A DNA stretch of 64,000 nt from Ginsengibacter hankyongi (GCF_008710285.1 NZ_VYQF01000006.1:164900-228899); one strand, 5' to 3'; counted from the stretch's first letter, positions 15,696 to 25,161 are shown. The notes: generated by a model not told the origin, from the letters alone. Numbers and translations: made by a program.

Positions 15696-16889
15696 ATGAT
15701 ACCCGCACTCAGGGAACAATTCAATAAAAACTTTACGCAAAAAAAATATGAAGATTTTTTAAAAGATCTGGACAGTAAACACCCAGGCGCTATTGAATTT
15801 CGAATAGCCGAAACGCCGGTATTTATCCCCAAAGACTTTACCAATAAAATGCTCGGCGCCTGCGAGACTATTATCGATTTCATTAAAGATCCTGCGTTTA
15901 AAAAGCTTACTGATCGTGCAGTTCCCCGGGGTGAAAACGTACCCGGTGAGAATGACCATCCACATTGTATTGCGTTTGATTTTGGAATTTGTGAAAACAA
16001 AAATGGCGAACTGGAACCCCAGCTTATAGAAATGCAGGGTTTTCCTTCCTTATTCGGATTCCAGGTTTATTACCCGCAAATAATAGAAAAATATTATAAT
16101 ATACCTGCTGACTATAGCAACTATCTTAATGGATATAACGCTGATACGTACCTGCAGTTTTTAAGAGATATAATTTTAGGAAATCATAATCCCGAAAATG
16201 TTATTCTGCTTGAGATAAAACCGCATGAACAAAAAACGAGAATTGATTTCTATTGCACGCAGGATTATCTGAAAATACCCATCGTTTGCCTTACGGAATT
16301 GATACAGGAAGGGAAAAAATTATTCTATAAAAAAGATGAGAAGAAAATTGAAGTAAAAAGAATTTATAACCGGGTTATATTCGATGAACTTACACAGTTA
16401 AAAGAAAAACTGGGAAATATTGTTGACATAACGCAGCCACTTGATGTGGAATGGATACCGCACCCTAACTGGTTTTACCGTATCAGCAAATTCACTCTTC
16501 CGTTTATAAACCATCCTTATGTTCCGGAAACTTTTTTCCTTAATGAAGTGAAGCAATCACCCGGTGACCTGGAAAATTTTGTATTAAAACCGCTGTTTTC
16601 TTTTGCCGGCCAGGGCGTAATTATTGATGTAACAAAAGAGGATATTGAAAAAGTGGCTGATCCTGAAAACTGGATATTGCAACGCAAAGTAAAATATGCA
16701 GATGTAATTAAAACGCCCAACACCCCTGCAAAAGCCGAAATAAGAATCTTTTATTTCTGGAAAGACAATATGGAAAGGCCGGTTGCTGTTACTAACCTTG
16801 CAAGGCTTAGCAAGGGGAAAATGATTGGCGTAAGATATAATGCGGATAAAGACTGGGTGGGCGGCAGCGTTTGTTATTTTGAAAAATGA
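15696..16889 (+). CDS. ATP-grasp-like protein B, large form
   Basis: A 397-aa protein. The C-terminal third has ATP-grasp features: NFVLKPLFSFAGQGVIID (294-311) as the lysine-bearing phosphate loop, WILQRKV (326-332) as the adenine-contact strand, and AEIRIFYFW (347-355). The N-terminal half contains a conserved-looking FDFGICENKNGELEPQLIEMQGFPSLF segment that may form the partner domain, as in glutathionylspermidine synthase-like enzymes. The family is related to but clearly different from protein A at 10608. It is probably a second amide-bond ligase in the same pathway and the last cluster gene on this strand. Confidence 0.75.
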   Translation: MIPALREQFNKNFTQKKYEDFLKDLDSKHPGAIEFRIAETPVFIPKDFTNKMLGACETIIDFIKDPAFKKLTDRAVPRGENVPGENDHPHCIAFDFGICENKNGELEPQLIEMQGFPSLFGFQVYYPQIIEKYYNIPADYSNYLNGYNADTYLQFLRDIILGNHNPENVILLEIKPHEQKTRIDFYCTQDYLKIPIVCLTELIQEGKKLFYKKDEKKIEVKRIYNRVIFDELTQLKEKLGNIVDITQPLDVEWIPHPNWFYRISKFTLPFINHPYVPETFFLNEVKQSPGDLENFVLKPLFSFAGQGVIIDVTKEDIEKVADPENWILQRKVKYADVIKTPNTPAKAEIRIFYFWKDNMERPVAVTNLARLSKGKMIGVRYNADKDWVGGSVCYFEK

Positions 16890-17025
16890 ACAATATGTTT
16901 TTTAAAATGTTACCCATCTTTAACCGGAACATTAATCGAGTTTAATATTTTGATGAATTATAAAATATCATATCTTTAATTTTCCCGTTTTTAGCCAACC
17001 ATTTTTTCATATTATATAAAAATTT

Positions 17026-17571
17026 TTGCAGGACGTAAAGAAATATAGCGAGGATGAACTTGTACACCTTTTGAAAAACAGGGATCAATCCGCATTTTCT
17101 TATTTGTACGATAATTATTCGTCCGTTTTATATGGCGTTATTTATAAAATGCTGGAAAATCACGAACTTTCAGAAGATGTATTGCAGGAAGCATTTATAA
17201 AAATCTGGAATAACTTTTCAAATTATGATAGTGATAAAGGAAGGTTATTTACGTGGATGTTAAATATAACAAGAAATTTAACCATCGATACCATTAGAAG
17301 TAAGGGATATAAGAAGCAATCTAAAATCCAAAATTCGGAGAATGCCGTAAATAATATCAGCGACAAAGCAAATACCGCTGAAAGCTTCGATGCACTTGGA
17401 ATAAGAAAGCATTTAACCCTTCTCAAAAACGATCAGAAACAGATTATAGATCTTGCTTATTTTGGTGGATTAACGCAGGAGGAAATTTCAAAAACATTGG
17501 ATATTCCACTGGGAACTGTAAAAACAAAAATGAGAACCGCAATTATTGAATTAAGAAAAGTGTTAAAATAA
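17026..17571 (+). CDS. RNA polymerase sigma-70 factor, ECF type
   Basis: A 181-aa ECF sigma factor. Region 2 is at about 20-90 (FSYLYDNYSSVLYGVIYKML, DVLQEAFIKIWNNF, WMLNITRNLTIDTIRSK) and region 4 at about 120-175 (LAYFGGLTQEEISKTLDIPLGTVKTKM). The start is TTG at 17026; an in-frame TAA sits three codons upstream, and the N-terminus QDVKKYSEDELVHLLKNRD is typical for the group. It stops one base before the anti-sigma gene, forming the usual sigma/anti-sigma pair. Confidence 0.92.
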   Translation: MQDVKKYSEDELVHLLKNRDQSAFSYLYDNYSSVLYGVIYKMLENHELSEDVLQEAFIKIWNNFSNYDSDKGRLFTWMLNITRNLTIDTIRSKGYKKQSKIQNSENAVNNISDKANTAESFDALGIRKHLTLLKNDQKQIIDLAYFGGLTQEEISKTLDIPLGTVKTKMRTAIIELRKVLK

Positions 17572-17572
17572 A

Positions 17573-18376
17573 TTGAACAAAGAAGGCATCATATCATCTG
17601 GTTTACTTGAATTATACGCTATGGGTTTAACTTCAGCAGAAGAAACCCGCCAGGTAGAAGGTTGGGTAAATCAGTATCCTGAAATAAAGCAGGAACTTGA
17701 TGCAATAGAAGCATCGCTTGAATCGTATGCAAAGGCACATGCAATAGTGCCATCTTCTTCTGTAAAAGATAAAATATTTTCTCACATAGCATCAGAGCAA
17801 TCAGCGGATGCCAATAAGATTCCTTCAATTAAAGCTGCGCCTGCACCACAAAAAGTTTATCGCATACCAACTTACTTTAAAGTTGCTGCAGCGGCAATAA
17901 TTATTGTATTAATTGGAAGTGTAGCGCTTAACTATTCGTATTATTCTAAATACCAGTCTGCAAATAATGAGTTGCAGGTGGCCCAGGAAAAATTAAGGCA
18001 AAATGAACAAGCTAACCTGGCCATGAAAACTGATATTAATGTAATGAGCGATAAAAATTCATTACCGGTTGTATTAAAAGGAACGCCTCATGCACCGGAT
18101 GCGCTTGCAAAAATTTACTGGATGAAAAATACCGGCGAGGTTTATGTCGATCCTTCAAATTTACCTTCTGCGCCGGCCGGTAAGCAATACCAGTTATGGG
18201 CAATTATAGATGGCAAGCCCGTTGATGCGGGAATGATAAGCACCAAACAAGGCATTTATCATATACAAAAAATGAAAACATTTGGAAGCGCCCAGGCATT
18301 TGCCATTACTTTAGAAAAAGCTGGCGGCAGCCCCACCCCTACTATGGACCAGATGTATGTAATTGCCAAAATTTGA
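17573..18376 (+). CDS. Anti-sigma factor with RskA-type C-terminal domain
   Basis: A 267-aa inner-membrane protein. It has a cytoplasmic zinc-less anti-sigma N-terminus (about 1-95; SGLLELYAMGLTSAEE), one membrane helix (about 103-121), a short coiled segment (128-155) and a periplasmic RskA-type domain (165-267; AKIYWMKNTGEVYVDPSNLP..., AGKQYQLWAIIDGKPVDAG). It starts with TTG at 17573, one base after the sigma stop. It should bind the sigma factor at the membrane and release it on an envelope signal. Confidence 0.9.
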   Translation: MNKEGIISSGLLELYAMGLTSAEETRQVEGWVNQYPEIKQELDAIEASLESYAKAHAIVPSSSVKDKIFSHIASEQSADANKIPSIKAAPAPQKVYRIPTYFKVAAAAIIIVLIGSVALNYSYYSKYQSANNELQVAQEKLRQNEQANLAMKTDINVMSDKNSLPVVLKGTPHAPDALAKIYWMKNTGEVYVDPSNLPSAPAGKQYQLWAIIDGKPVDAGMISTKQGIYHIQKMKTFGSAQAFAITLEKAGGSPTPTMDQMYVIAKI

Positions 18377-18620
18377 TTTTAAATTTCTCTCCTGTCTCCT
18401 TACTTAAAGTTTATAAGGAGGATATCGTGTAACCATTACTGATAGTATTAGTATGAAATGAAATCCAATTGTACAATTCATTCGTACATAATATAAGCAC
18501 CAATAATAACGGCACAATTCATGTTATAACTGAAGTGCTAAGTCCCAAATAATCGAATCCGTACCCCGTGAACTTTAAAGGGGAATCACCTATATAAAGC
18601 CGGCTTTGCCGGTTTTTTTT
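18377..18620 (+). other. Non-coding region with hairpins, possible 3' RNA
   Basis: After the anti-sigma stop there is a hairpin CTCCTTA/TAAGGAG (18396-18402 with 18414-18420), a short stem CCCC...GGGG (about 18564-18583) and then a clear intrinsic terminator. About 220 bases separate stop codon and terminator with no gene, so a long 3' UTR or a small RNA is possible. Confidence 0.35.
18600..18620 (+). terminator. Intrinsic terminator after the sigma/anti-sigma operon
   Basis: CCGGC (18600-18604), a TTT loop, GCCGG (18608-18612) and eight Ts. This overlaps the extended open frame of the next gene, which is one reason to start that gene later, at 18705. Confidence 0.88.
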
Positions 18621-18651
18621 ATAGAATTGAAACTATTAATTTATGAAGATT

Positions 18652-18659
18652 TAATTTTG
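18652..18659 (+). promoter_or_regulatory. -7 promoter box TAATTTTG for the GT2 gene
   Basis: A TAnnTTTG match 45 bases before the ATG at 18705 and downstream of the preceding terminator. Confidence 0.45.
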
Positions 18660-18704
18660 GCGAATTTCCGAAGACCCGGACAGAAGATTTTATTTGCAAA
18701 AATT

Positions 18705-19448
18705 ATGTATCAAAATAAAAAAGTAGTGGTTGTTCTTCCGGCCTATAACGCCGCAAATACAATTGAAAAGACAATTTCCGAAATTCCGCGTGATATAGTT
18801 GATGAAATTGTTTTGGTAGATGATAACAGCTCTGATAACACCATTGAAGTTGCCAGGAAAATAGGCCTGCAGCATATAATAAAGCATACCGAAAATAAAG
18901 GATATGGCGGTAATCAAAAAAGCTGCTATCATAAAGCGCTGGAATTAAACGCAGATATTGTCATCATGCTCCATCCGGATTATCAATATACCCCAAAGCT
19001 GCTGCTGGCAATGGTTTCCGTTATTGGCAACGATTTATACAAAGTTGTATTTGGAAGCCGCATTTTAGGAAAGGGCGCATTAAAGGGCGGGATGCCAATG
19101 TATAAATATATTTCAAACAGGTTTCTAACGCTGTTTCAAAATTTGCTAATGAACCAAAAGCTTTCTGAATATCACACAGGCTACAGGGCTTATCACAGCG
19201 ATGTATTGAAAAAAATTAATTTCGATCAAAATTCTGATGACTTTATTTTTGACAATGAAATGGTAGCCCAGATTTTTTATAACAATTTTGAAATTGCTGA
19301 AATCACCTGCCCTACAAAATATTTTAAAGAAGCATCTTCTATAAATTTGAGAAGAAGTATAACTTATGGACTTGGAGTTTTAAAAGTTTCGGTGCTTTAT
19401 TTTCTTACGAAGCTCAAAATATATAAATGGAAATTGCTCACCCCCTGA
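18705..19448 (+). CDS. Glycosyltransferase family 2
   Basis: A 247-aa GT2 (GT-A fold) enzyme beginning MYQNKKVVVVLPAYNAANTI. The nucleotide-sugar site VDDNSSDNT is at 38-46 and the metal-binding region MLHPDYQY at 88-95, which resembles dolichol-phosphate mannosyltransferase-like members. I chose the ATG at 18705 because a longer frame back to 18606 would run through the upstream terminator. No C-terminal membrane helices are obvious, so it is probably membrane-associated. It overlaps the next gene by 22 bases. The likely role is charging a lipid-phosphate sugar carrier used by the GT39 enzyme. Confidence 0.88.
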   Translation: MYQNKKVVVVLPAYNAANTIEKTISEIPRDIVDEIVLVDDNSSDNTIEVARKIGLQHIIKHTENKGYGGNQKSCYHKALELNADIVIMLHPDYQYTPKLLLAMVSVIGNDLYKVVFGSRILGKGALKGGMPMYKYISNRFLTLFQNLLMNQKLSEYHTGYRAYHSDVLKKINFDQNSDDFIFDNEMVAQIFYNNFEIAEITCPTKYFKEASSINLRRSITYGLGVLKVSVLYFLTKLKIYKWKLLTP

Positions 19449-21085
19449 ATAACCGGTTACAAAGCAAGACATACCTGACTATTATTATCCTGTCTGGCAT
19501 TATTTTTTTTATTCCGTTTCTTGGAAGGGTTCACTTGTTCGATTGGGATGAAATCAATTTTGCTGAATCAGCAAGAGAGATGGTTGTTACCGGAAATTAT
19601 CACCGCGTACAGATTAACTTTCAACCTTTCTGGGAAAAGCCACCGCTATTCTTTTGGCTGCAAGCGGGTTGTATGAAATTGTTTGGTGTAAACGAATTTG
19701 CAGCGAGACTACCAAACGCATTGTTTGGAATTATCACGCTTGTCACCCTTTTTGTTATCGGTAAAAAATATAAAAATCCACGGTTCGGATTCATCTGGGC
19801 CATTAGTTACCTCGGCACTTTTTTACCACACCTGTATTTTAAATCTGCCATTATAGATCCTGTATTCAATTACTTTATTTTTTTAGGCATCTATTTTATG
19901 TTCAAAGATGTAACCACTGAATCTTCCAAGAAAAGCCTATTGTATGCATCGTTAGCTGGTTTATTTATTGGCCTTTCAACTTTAACAAAAGGCCCGGTGG
20001 GACTACTCGTTTTCCTCATAGCGTTTTTGGTTTACTTTATTTTTAAGCGGTTTAAAAATTTTCCCAACATCAAAAAAATTCTTGTATTCGTTGCGCTATA
20101 TGCTGTTGTTTGTTTTTTTTGGTTTGGCATAGAAGTAATCAATAACGGGTTCTGGTTTTTGAAGGAATTTCTGTCTTACCAGGCAGACCTTTTCTTACAC
20201 CCGGTAGCGAGTCACGGAGAGCCATTTTATTATCATTTTGTAGTGGTGTTTATCGGCTGCTTTCCCATTTCGATTATTGCACTACCTGTTTTTTTCAATG
20301 GGCCAAAATATGGGAAAAACGATTTTAAATTGCTGATGAAAATTCTCTTCTGGACAGTAATGATCTTGTTTAGCATCACCACAACAAAAATTGTCCATTA
20401 CTCTTCTCTTACGTACATGCCACTTGCGTTTCTTGCAACTGTTTATCTGGATTATACTTTAGAAAATAATATTAAAACAAAAAATTATGTAATTATATTA
20501 TTGGTGTTTGGGGGATTTGTTTTTTCATTCTTGCTTGCTGCAGTTCCATATATAGCCATTCATAAAAATTTAATTATTCCGTACCTGCACGATCCGTTCG
20601 CGGTTGCTAGTCTTAATGTACCTGTAAAATGGAATGGCTACGAAAGCCTTATTGGCTTAGCTTATTTTGTATTGGTAATTGCTGCTATTATTATGTTTAA
20701 TAAAAGAGAATACATGAAAGGCATGCTTTTTCTTTTTTACTCGACAGCCATTTGCCTTTTCGTGTATCTGTTGGCGGTAGTTCCAAAGATCGAACGGTAT
20801 TCGCAGGGCCCTGCAATTGATTTTTATACAAGTTTGCAGGGAAAAAACGTGTACGTGTGGCCGATAGGCTTTAAAAGTTATGCGCAATATTTTTACGCAA
20901 AAAAAACAGCAACCCCTGTTTACGGAGAAAAAGATGAAGATTTCTTGCTGAAAGGAAATATCACACGGCCTGCTTATTTTGTGGTGAAGATAACCAACAC
21001 AAAATTTGACAGCACCTGTAACGGATGCACGTTAATTAAACAGGAAGGCGGCTTTAATTTTTACATAAGAGAACCAGTAAAATAA
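19427..21085 (+). CDS. Glycosyltransferase family 39 (ArnT/PMT-like), integral membrane
   Basis: A 552-aa protein with roughly 11-12 membrane helices. The first periplasmic loop carries the catalytic-type acidic motif FDWDEINFAESARE (D39, D41, E42) and then WEKPPLFFWLQ, both typical of GT39/ArnT-type glycosyltransferases that use polyprenyl-phosphate sugars. A soluble C-terminal domain starts near residue 460. Its start lies inside the GT2 gene, implying coupled translation. The pair probably transfers a sugar to lipid A, a glycan or protein at the periplasmic face. Confidence 0.88.
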   Translation: MEIAHPLNNRLQSKTYLTIIILSGIIFFIPFLGRVHLFDWDEINFAESAREMVVTGNYHRVQINFQPFWEKPPLFFWLQAGCMKLFGVNEFAARLPNALFGIITLVTLFVIGKKYKNPRFGFIWAISYLGTFLPHLYFKSAIIDPVFNYFIFLGIYFMFKDVTTESSKKSLLYASLAGLFIGLSTLTKGPVGLLVFLIAFLVYFIFKRFKNFPNIKKILVFVALYAVVCFFWFGIEVINNGFWFLKEFLSYQADLFLHPVASHGEPFYYHFVVVFIGCFPISIIALPVFFNGPKYGKNDFKLLMKILFWTVMILFSITTTKIVHYSSLTYMPLAFLATVYLDYTLENNIKTKNYVIILLVFGGFVFSFLLAAVPYIAIHKNLIIPYLHDPFAVASLNVPVKWNGYESLIGLAYFVLVIAAIIMFNKREYMKGMLFLFYSTAICLFVYLLAVVPKIERYSQGPAIDFYTSLQGKNVYVWPIGFKSYAQYFYAKKTATPVYGEKDEDFLLKGNITRPAYFVVKITNTKFDSTCNGCTLIKQEGGFNFYIREPVK

Positions 21086-21086
21086 A

Positions 21087-22298
21087 TTAAGCTACTGCTT
21101 TATTTACCAAATCTGCAGCTTCACTCAATAAAATAGCAGATTGTACCTTTAGTCCGCTTTTATCAATAAGTTCTTTGGCAACTTCTGCATTGGTTCCCTG
21201 TAACCTTACAATAATGGGAATTTCAATATTGCCAATAGATTCATAAGCATCTATAACGCCCTGGGCTACACGATCGCAACGAACAATACCGCCAAAAATA
21301 TTAATAAGAATTGCTTTTACTTTAGGGTCTTTTAAAATTATCCTGAAACCTGCTTCCACAGTTTGGGCATTAGCTGTACCACCTACATCCAAAAAATTGG
21401 CAGGCTCACCACCACTTAATTTTATCATGTCCATCGTTGCCATTGCAAGGCCAGCGCCGTTTACCATGCATCCAACATTTCCATCAAGCTTTACGAAATT
21501 TAGATTGAATTTTGCAGCTTCCACTTCTGTCGGGTCTTCTTCTGTTATATCACGCAGCGCAGCAACATCCGGGTGACGCATTAATGAATTGTCATCAATA
21601 TTCATTTTACAATCAACGGCAATTATTTTATTATCGCTCGTTTTAAACAGAGGATTTATTTCGAGCATACTGCAATCGAGCCCAACATAAGCACTATATA
21701 AATTAGTTACAAATTTTACGCAATTTTTAAATGCATCTCCTTTAAGTCCAAGATTAAATCCGATCTTTCTTGCCTGGAATGAAGGTAATGCACCGCCCGG
21801 ATGAACCCATTCTTTAAATATTTTTTCTGGAGTATCATGCGCTACATCTTCAATATTTACACCGCCTTCGGTGCTGTACATAATTACATTTTTACCTTTA
21901 GCCCTGTCAAGTAGAATGGATAAATATATTTCTTTTGTTTTATCGGGGCCCTCATAGTAAACATCCTGTGCAACCAATACTTTGCTTACCAATTTGCCCG
22001 CTTCACCAGTTTGCACTGTTACTAACGTTCCACCCAAAATGTTTCCTGCAATATTCTTTACGTCTTCAAGATTTTTGGCAACAGCAACCCCACGTTGATC
22101 TTTACCCTTGATAGTTCCTTTACCTCTTCCACCTGCATGAATCTGTGCTTTAATTACCACAAACCTGCTTCCATACTGGCTGTTAATATAACGGTATGCT
22201 TCTTCTGCTTCTGCAATAGTGCTGCAAGCGATTCCTTCCTGAACCGGAACATTATACTTTTTCAACAATTCTTTTGCCTGGTATTCATGTAAATTCAT
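21087..22298 (-). CDS. sucC: Succinate-CoA ligase (ADP-forming) subunit beta
   Basis: The TCA-cycle enzyme that makes ATP from succinyl-CoA. It begins MNLHEYQAKELLKKYNVPV, the standard start, so I use the ATG at 22298 although the frame is open further back. The ATP-grasp domain has KAQIHAGGRGKG (about 46-57), and the C-terminal ligase domain has NIFGGIVRCDRVAQG. About 403 aa, normal length. The alpha subunit sucD is not adjacent, which is common in Bacteroidota. Its stop faces the GT39 stop one base away. Confidence 0.96.
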   Translation of the reverse strand: MNLHEYQAKELLKKYNVPVQEGIACSTIAEAEEAYRYINSQYGSRFVVIKAQIHAGGRGKGTIKGKDQRGVAVAKNLEDVKNIAGNILGGTLVTVQTGEAGKLVSKVLVAQDVYYEGPDKTKEIYLSILLDRAKGKNVIMYSTEGGVNIEDVAHDTPEKIFKEWVHPGGALPSFQARKIGFNLGLKGDAFKNCVKFVTNLYSAYVGLDCSMLEINPLFKTSDNKIIAVDCKMNIDDNSLMRHPDVAALRDITEEDPTEVEAAKFNLNFVKLDGNVGCMVNGAGLAMATMDMIKLSGGEPANFLDVGGTANAQTVEAGFRIILKDPKVKAILINIFGGIVRCDRVAQGVIDAYESIGNIEIPIIVRLQGTNAEVAKELIDKSGLKVQSAILLSEAADLVNKAVA

Positions 22299-22418
22299 AA
22301 TTAACTCTTTTAAGCGAAGATAACGGCTAATTGGTAAATTGAATAAAGTTTTGAAATATGATGAACATATAAACATTACCTGCTTTTCTTTTATATTATT
22401 ATCTAGCCTAAGTTTCCT

Positions 22419-22426
22419 TACGTTTG
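22419..22426 (+). promoter_or_regulatory. -7 promoter box TACGTTTG
   Basis: A perfect TAnnTTTG match 14 bases before the ATG of the DUF2911 gene. Confidence 0.5.
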
Positions 22427-22440
22427 CATAAATTATTGTT

Positions 22441-23280
22441 ATGAAAAATATTTTAATTATTGCTTTTGCATTTCTAATGTTATCTATATCGGCTAATGCA
22501 CAGGTTAAGATGCCTGCTCCAAGCCCTACCCAAACGATTATACAGGATTTTGGTCTTGGCCAAATTGAATTAACTTATAGCCGTCCGGGAATAAAAGGTC
22601 GCCCCGTATTTGGTGACAACAGCGAACTGGTTCCATTGGGCAAACCCTGGAGAACCGGCGCTAATGCTGCTACAAAAATTCATTTCAGCGATAATGTAAC
22701 AATTGGTAATACACCACTCGATTCAGGAACATATGTTATTTATACGGTTCCTAACAAAACTAAATGGGATGTAGTATTTAGCAAAGGAACGGCTTACCCG
22801 GGCTCTGAAGGATTTAAGGAAAGTGATGATGTTTTGCATTATAAAGCTCCTGTAAACATTTCAAAGGAAAGGTTTGAAACATTTACCATGCAATTTTCAA
22901 ATTTAAAAAATGAGAGCTGCGAATTACATTTAAGATGGGCCAATACCGATGTATTTGTTCCGATAAAAACAAACATTAAAGAGCGTATACGCCAACAGTT
23001 AGAAACCGCATTGCAAGGCGATAAAAAACCCTATTACCCGGCGGCTAATTTTTATTTCGAGTATGATAAAAATTATAAAAAAGCTTTGGAATATATTAAT
23101 AATGCAACTGCTGAAAATCCAAAGGCTTATTATATGTTTTTACAAAAAGCAAAAATTCAAAAAGCTATGGGCGACAAAGCCGGAGCAAAAGCAAGCGCCC
23201 TTAAAACTATTGAATTAGCTAAGAAAGCAAAAAATGCTGACTATGTAAATTTTGGCAATAAACTGATACAACAGCTATAG
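22441..23280 (+). CDS. DUF2911 domain-containing secreted protein
   Basis: A 279-aa exported protein with a signal peptide (cleavage likely after SANAQ). The DUF2911 domain spans about 30-170 with its typical ELTYSRPGIKGRPVFG, LGKPWRTGANAATKI and GTYVIYTVPNKTKWDVVFSK segments. A helical, TPR-like tail (about 195-279) follows. The domain is common in Bacteroidota and of unknown function. It is probably periplasmic. Confidence 0.92.
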   Translation: MKNILIIAFAFLMLSISANAQVKMPAPSPTQTIIQDFGLGQIELTYSRPGIKGRPVFGDNSELVPLGKPWRTGANAATKIHFSDNVTIGNTPLDSGTYVIYTVPNKTKWDVVFSKGTAYPGSEGFKESDDVLHYKAPVNISKERFETFTMQFSNLKNESCELHLRWANTDVFVPIKTNIKERIRQQLETALQGDKKPYYPAANFYFEYDKNYKKALEYINNATAENPKAYYMFLQKAKIQKAMGDKAGAKASALKTIELAKKAKNADYVNFGNKLIQQL

Positions 23281-23345
23281 AAATTTTCTTCCTGTTCTCA
23301 ATCTTTTTTTGATAAACTAAAGACATTTTCTTTCAAGTCTAACGT

Positions 23346-24179
23346 ATGAAACGTAGCGTTTTTACGGTTATCATTGTTATATGCATTTTCGCATGCAATT
23401 CGCCAAAGCACATTTCATTACCACAACGTTCATCAAATGATAAAACGGGAAGTGAATTCTATAAAAGTGTTTTTGCTATTGACCGGATAGGGCGGGAAGA
23501 AATTGAAAAGTAGGAAATCATGAATGGCAATGTTCCTTCATTCTTAAGGAAATTTGTAAAAATTAAAACTTCCATAACCACCTCTAAAGGGAAAAAAATC
23601 AATGCAGTTTATTTTGTGCTGCCTGATTATTTGTCTATCGGTTCTGATAAAGATTTCGCAAGGATACCGCTTACTCCCATGGCGGCGCAATCAATTGCAG
23701 ATAGCCTGCATTGTTTTTTGCCCACAAGAAAAATGGTTAATGATATTTATAAAGCTGCAAAAATGAAACTCGAGCCTGTTCCTATGTATGCTTTTCGCGA
23801 TAGCGCCGTCACTATGTACCAGCACAATCTTATTATTGAAGGCCAGCGAAGATTAAGAAAAGGATTAATAGCTGGTATTAAAAAAGATGTGGTGATCTCC
23901 GGTAAAATTATAAGAGACCACAAACCAAATCGAGTAGCCATTTATGGTTGGCATAAGTTGGATGGCAATCCTATACAGCCATTATACACCGGACATATAA
24001 ATTGGTATGTAGATTATAGCCATGGTATACGTTTAGTATACAGTACAATTTATATAAATAAAAAACCAATGGATTATATTGATGTGTTGAAAGATAAAAC
24101 CCTGCGCAATTTATTATGCGATGAAGATGATTGTGATTTTTACAGGTATGATACGAGTGATATACAGAAAATAAAATAA
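23346..24179 (+). pseudogene. Lipoprotein gene interrupted by an in-frame TAG
   Basis: The frame from ATG 23346 encodes a lipoprotein signal (VICIFACNSPK, lipobox Cys17) and continues to ...IGREEIEK, where TAG at 23511-23513 (codon 56) interrupts it. The same frame then runs uninterrupted to 24179 (GNVPSFLRKFVKI..., VAIYGWHKLDGNPIQPLYTGHINWYVDYSHGIRLV). Both parts clearly belong to one protein of a secreted family I remember as conserved but unnamed, with the His-rich YGWH...GH...DYSHG block as its hallmark. The change is most simply CAG to TAG. A shorter product from ATG 23520 would lack export. Confidence 0.8.
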
Positions 24180-24298
24180 CGCCGGCCCACATTTGCCACC
24201 AAATTATCCTTAATGAAAAAAAATCTAATTTTTTTTGGTCATAATTTACATACGCTCCTCGGAATGATTGTTACCTTATCAACCCATTAACAATTCAT

Positions 24299-24321
24299 CC
24301 ATTCAACCATTCAACCATTCA
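24299..24321. repeat. Short tandem repeat CCATTCAA, nearly three copies
   Basis: Period-8 repeat directly before the promoter box of the nucleoside phosphorylase gene. Confidence 0.6.
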
Positions 24322-24323
24322 CT

Positions 24324-24331
24324 TATCTTTG
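24324..24331 (+). promoter_or_regulatory. -7 promoter box TATCTTTG
   Basis: A perfect TAnnTTTG match, 11 bases before the ATG at 24343. Confidence 0.5.
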
Positions 24332-24342
24332 AAGCCATTTAA

Positions 24343-25161
24343 ATGCTTATGCTGAAAAAAATTAATGAAGCCGTAGATTTTATTAAATCAAAATATAAAA
24401 CCAAACCTGTTGTGGGTATCGTTTTAGGAAGCGGGCTGGGAAGTTTTACAGGAGAAATAAAGATTGAATTTGAAATTGCCTACAACGAGATACCGCACTT
24501 TCCGGTAAGTACCGTAGAAGGCCATAGTGGCAAACTAATTTTCGGTGAACTTTCAGGAAAAAAAGTTGTTGCGATGGCAGGTCGTTTTCACTATTATGAA
24601 GGCTATTCCACACAGGAAGTTGTTTTTCCCATAAGAGTTTTGAAATATTTAGGAGCAGAAACTTTGTTAATCAGCAATGCTGCGGGCGGCACTAATATCA
24701 ATTTTTCTGTGGGAGATCTTATGGTAATTAAAGACCACATCAGTGTGCTTACCTTGAATCCGCTTCTCGGAAAAAATGATGACAACTTTGGGCCAAGGTT
24801 TCCCGATATGAGTGAGCCTTACAAAAAGTCCCTCATTAAAATAGCAAAAGATATTGCAGCCGAAAATAATATTGAGTTAAGAGAGGGGGTGTATGTTGGA
24901 GTTACCGGGCCTTCCTTTGAAACAAGAGCGGAATATAAAATGCTTCACATGCTGGGCGCCGATGCTGTGGGCATGAGCACTGTACAGGAAGTTATCGCTG
25001 CTGTTCATCTCGGGCTGCCCGTATTTGCTTTAAGTGTAATTACAGATTTGGGAATAAGAGAAGCAGAAAATAAGATAACACATGCAGAAGTGTTAGAAGC
25101 CGCACGGAATGCGGAGCCAAAACTTGCATTGATTTTTAAAGAATTAATTGCCCGGTTATAA
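24343..25161 (+). CDS. punA: Purine-nucleoside phosphorylase, trimeric type
   Basis: A 272-aa enzyme that splits purine nucleosides with phosphate in purine salvage. Family motifs are VLGSGLGSF (about 27-35), the phosphate site RFHYYEGY, the base site FETRAEYKMLHMLGADAVGMST (about 206-227) and a SVITDLG segment. The length matches the trimeric class (PNP type I). Two ATGs lie at the start (MLM), and either could be used. The Porin_10 gene starts 11 bases downstream and may be co-transcribed. Confidence 0.94.
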   Translation: MLMLKKINEAVDFIKSKYKTKPVVGIVLGSGLGSFTGEIKIEFEIAYNEIPHFPVSTVEGHSGKLIFGELSGKKVVAMAGRFHYYEGYSTQEVVFPIRVLKYLGAETLLISNAAGGTNINFSVGDLMVIKDHISVLTLNPLLGKNDDNFGPRFPDMSEPYKKSLIKIAKDIAAENNIELREGVYVGVTGPSFETRAEYKMLHMLGADAVGMSTVQEVIAAVHLGLPVFALSVITDLGIREAENKITHAEVLEAARNAEPKLALIFKELIARL

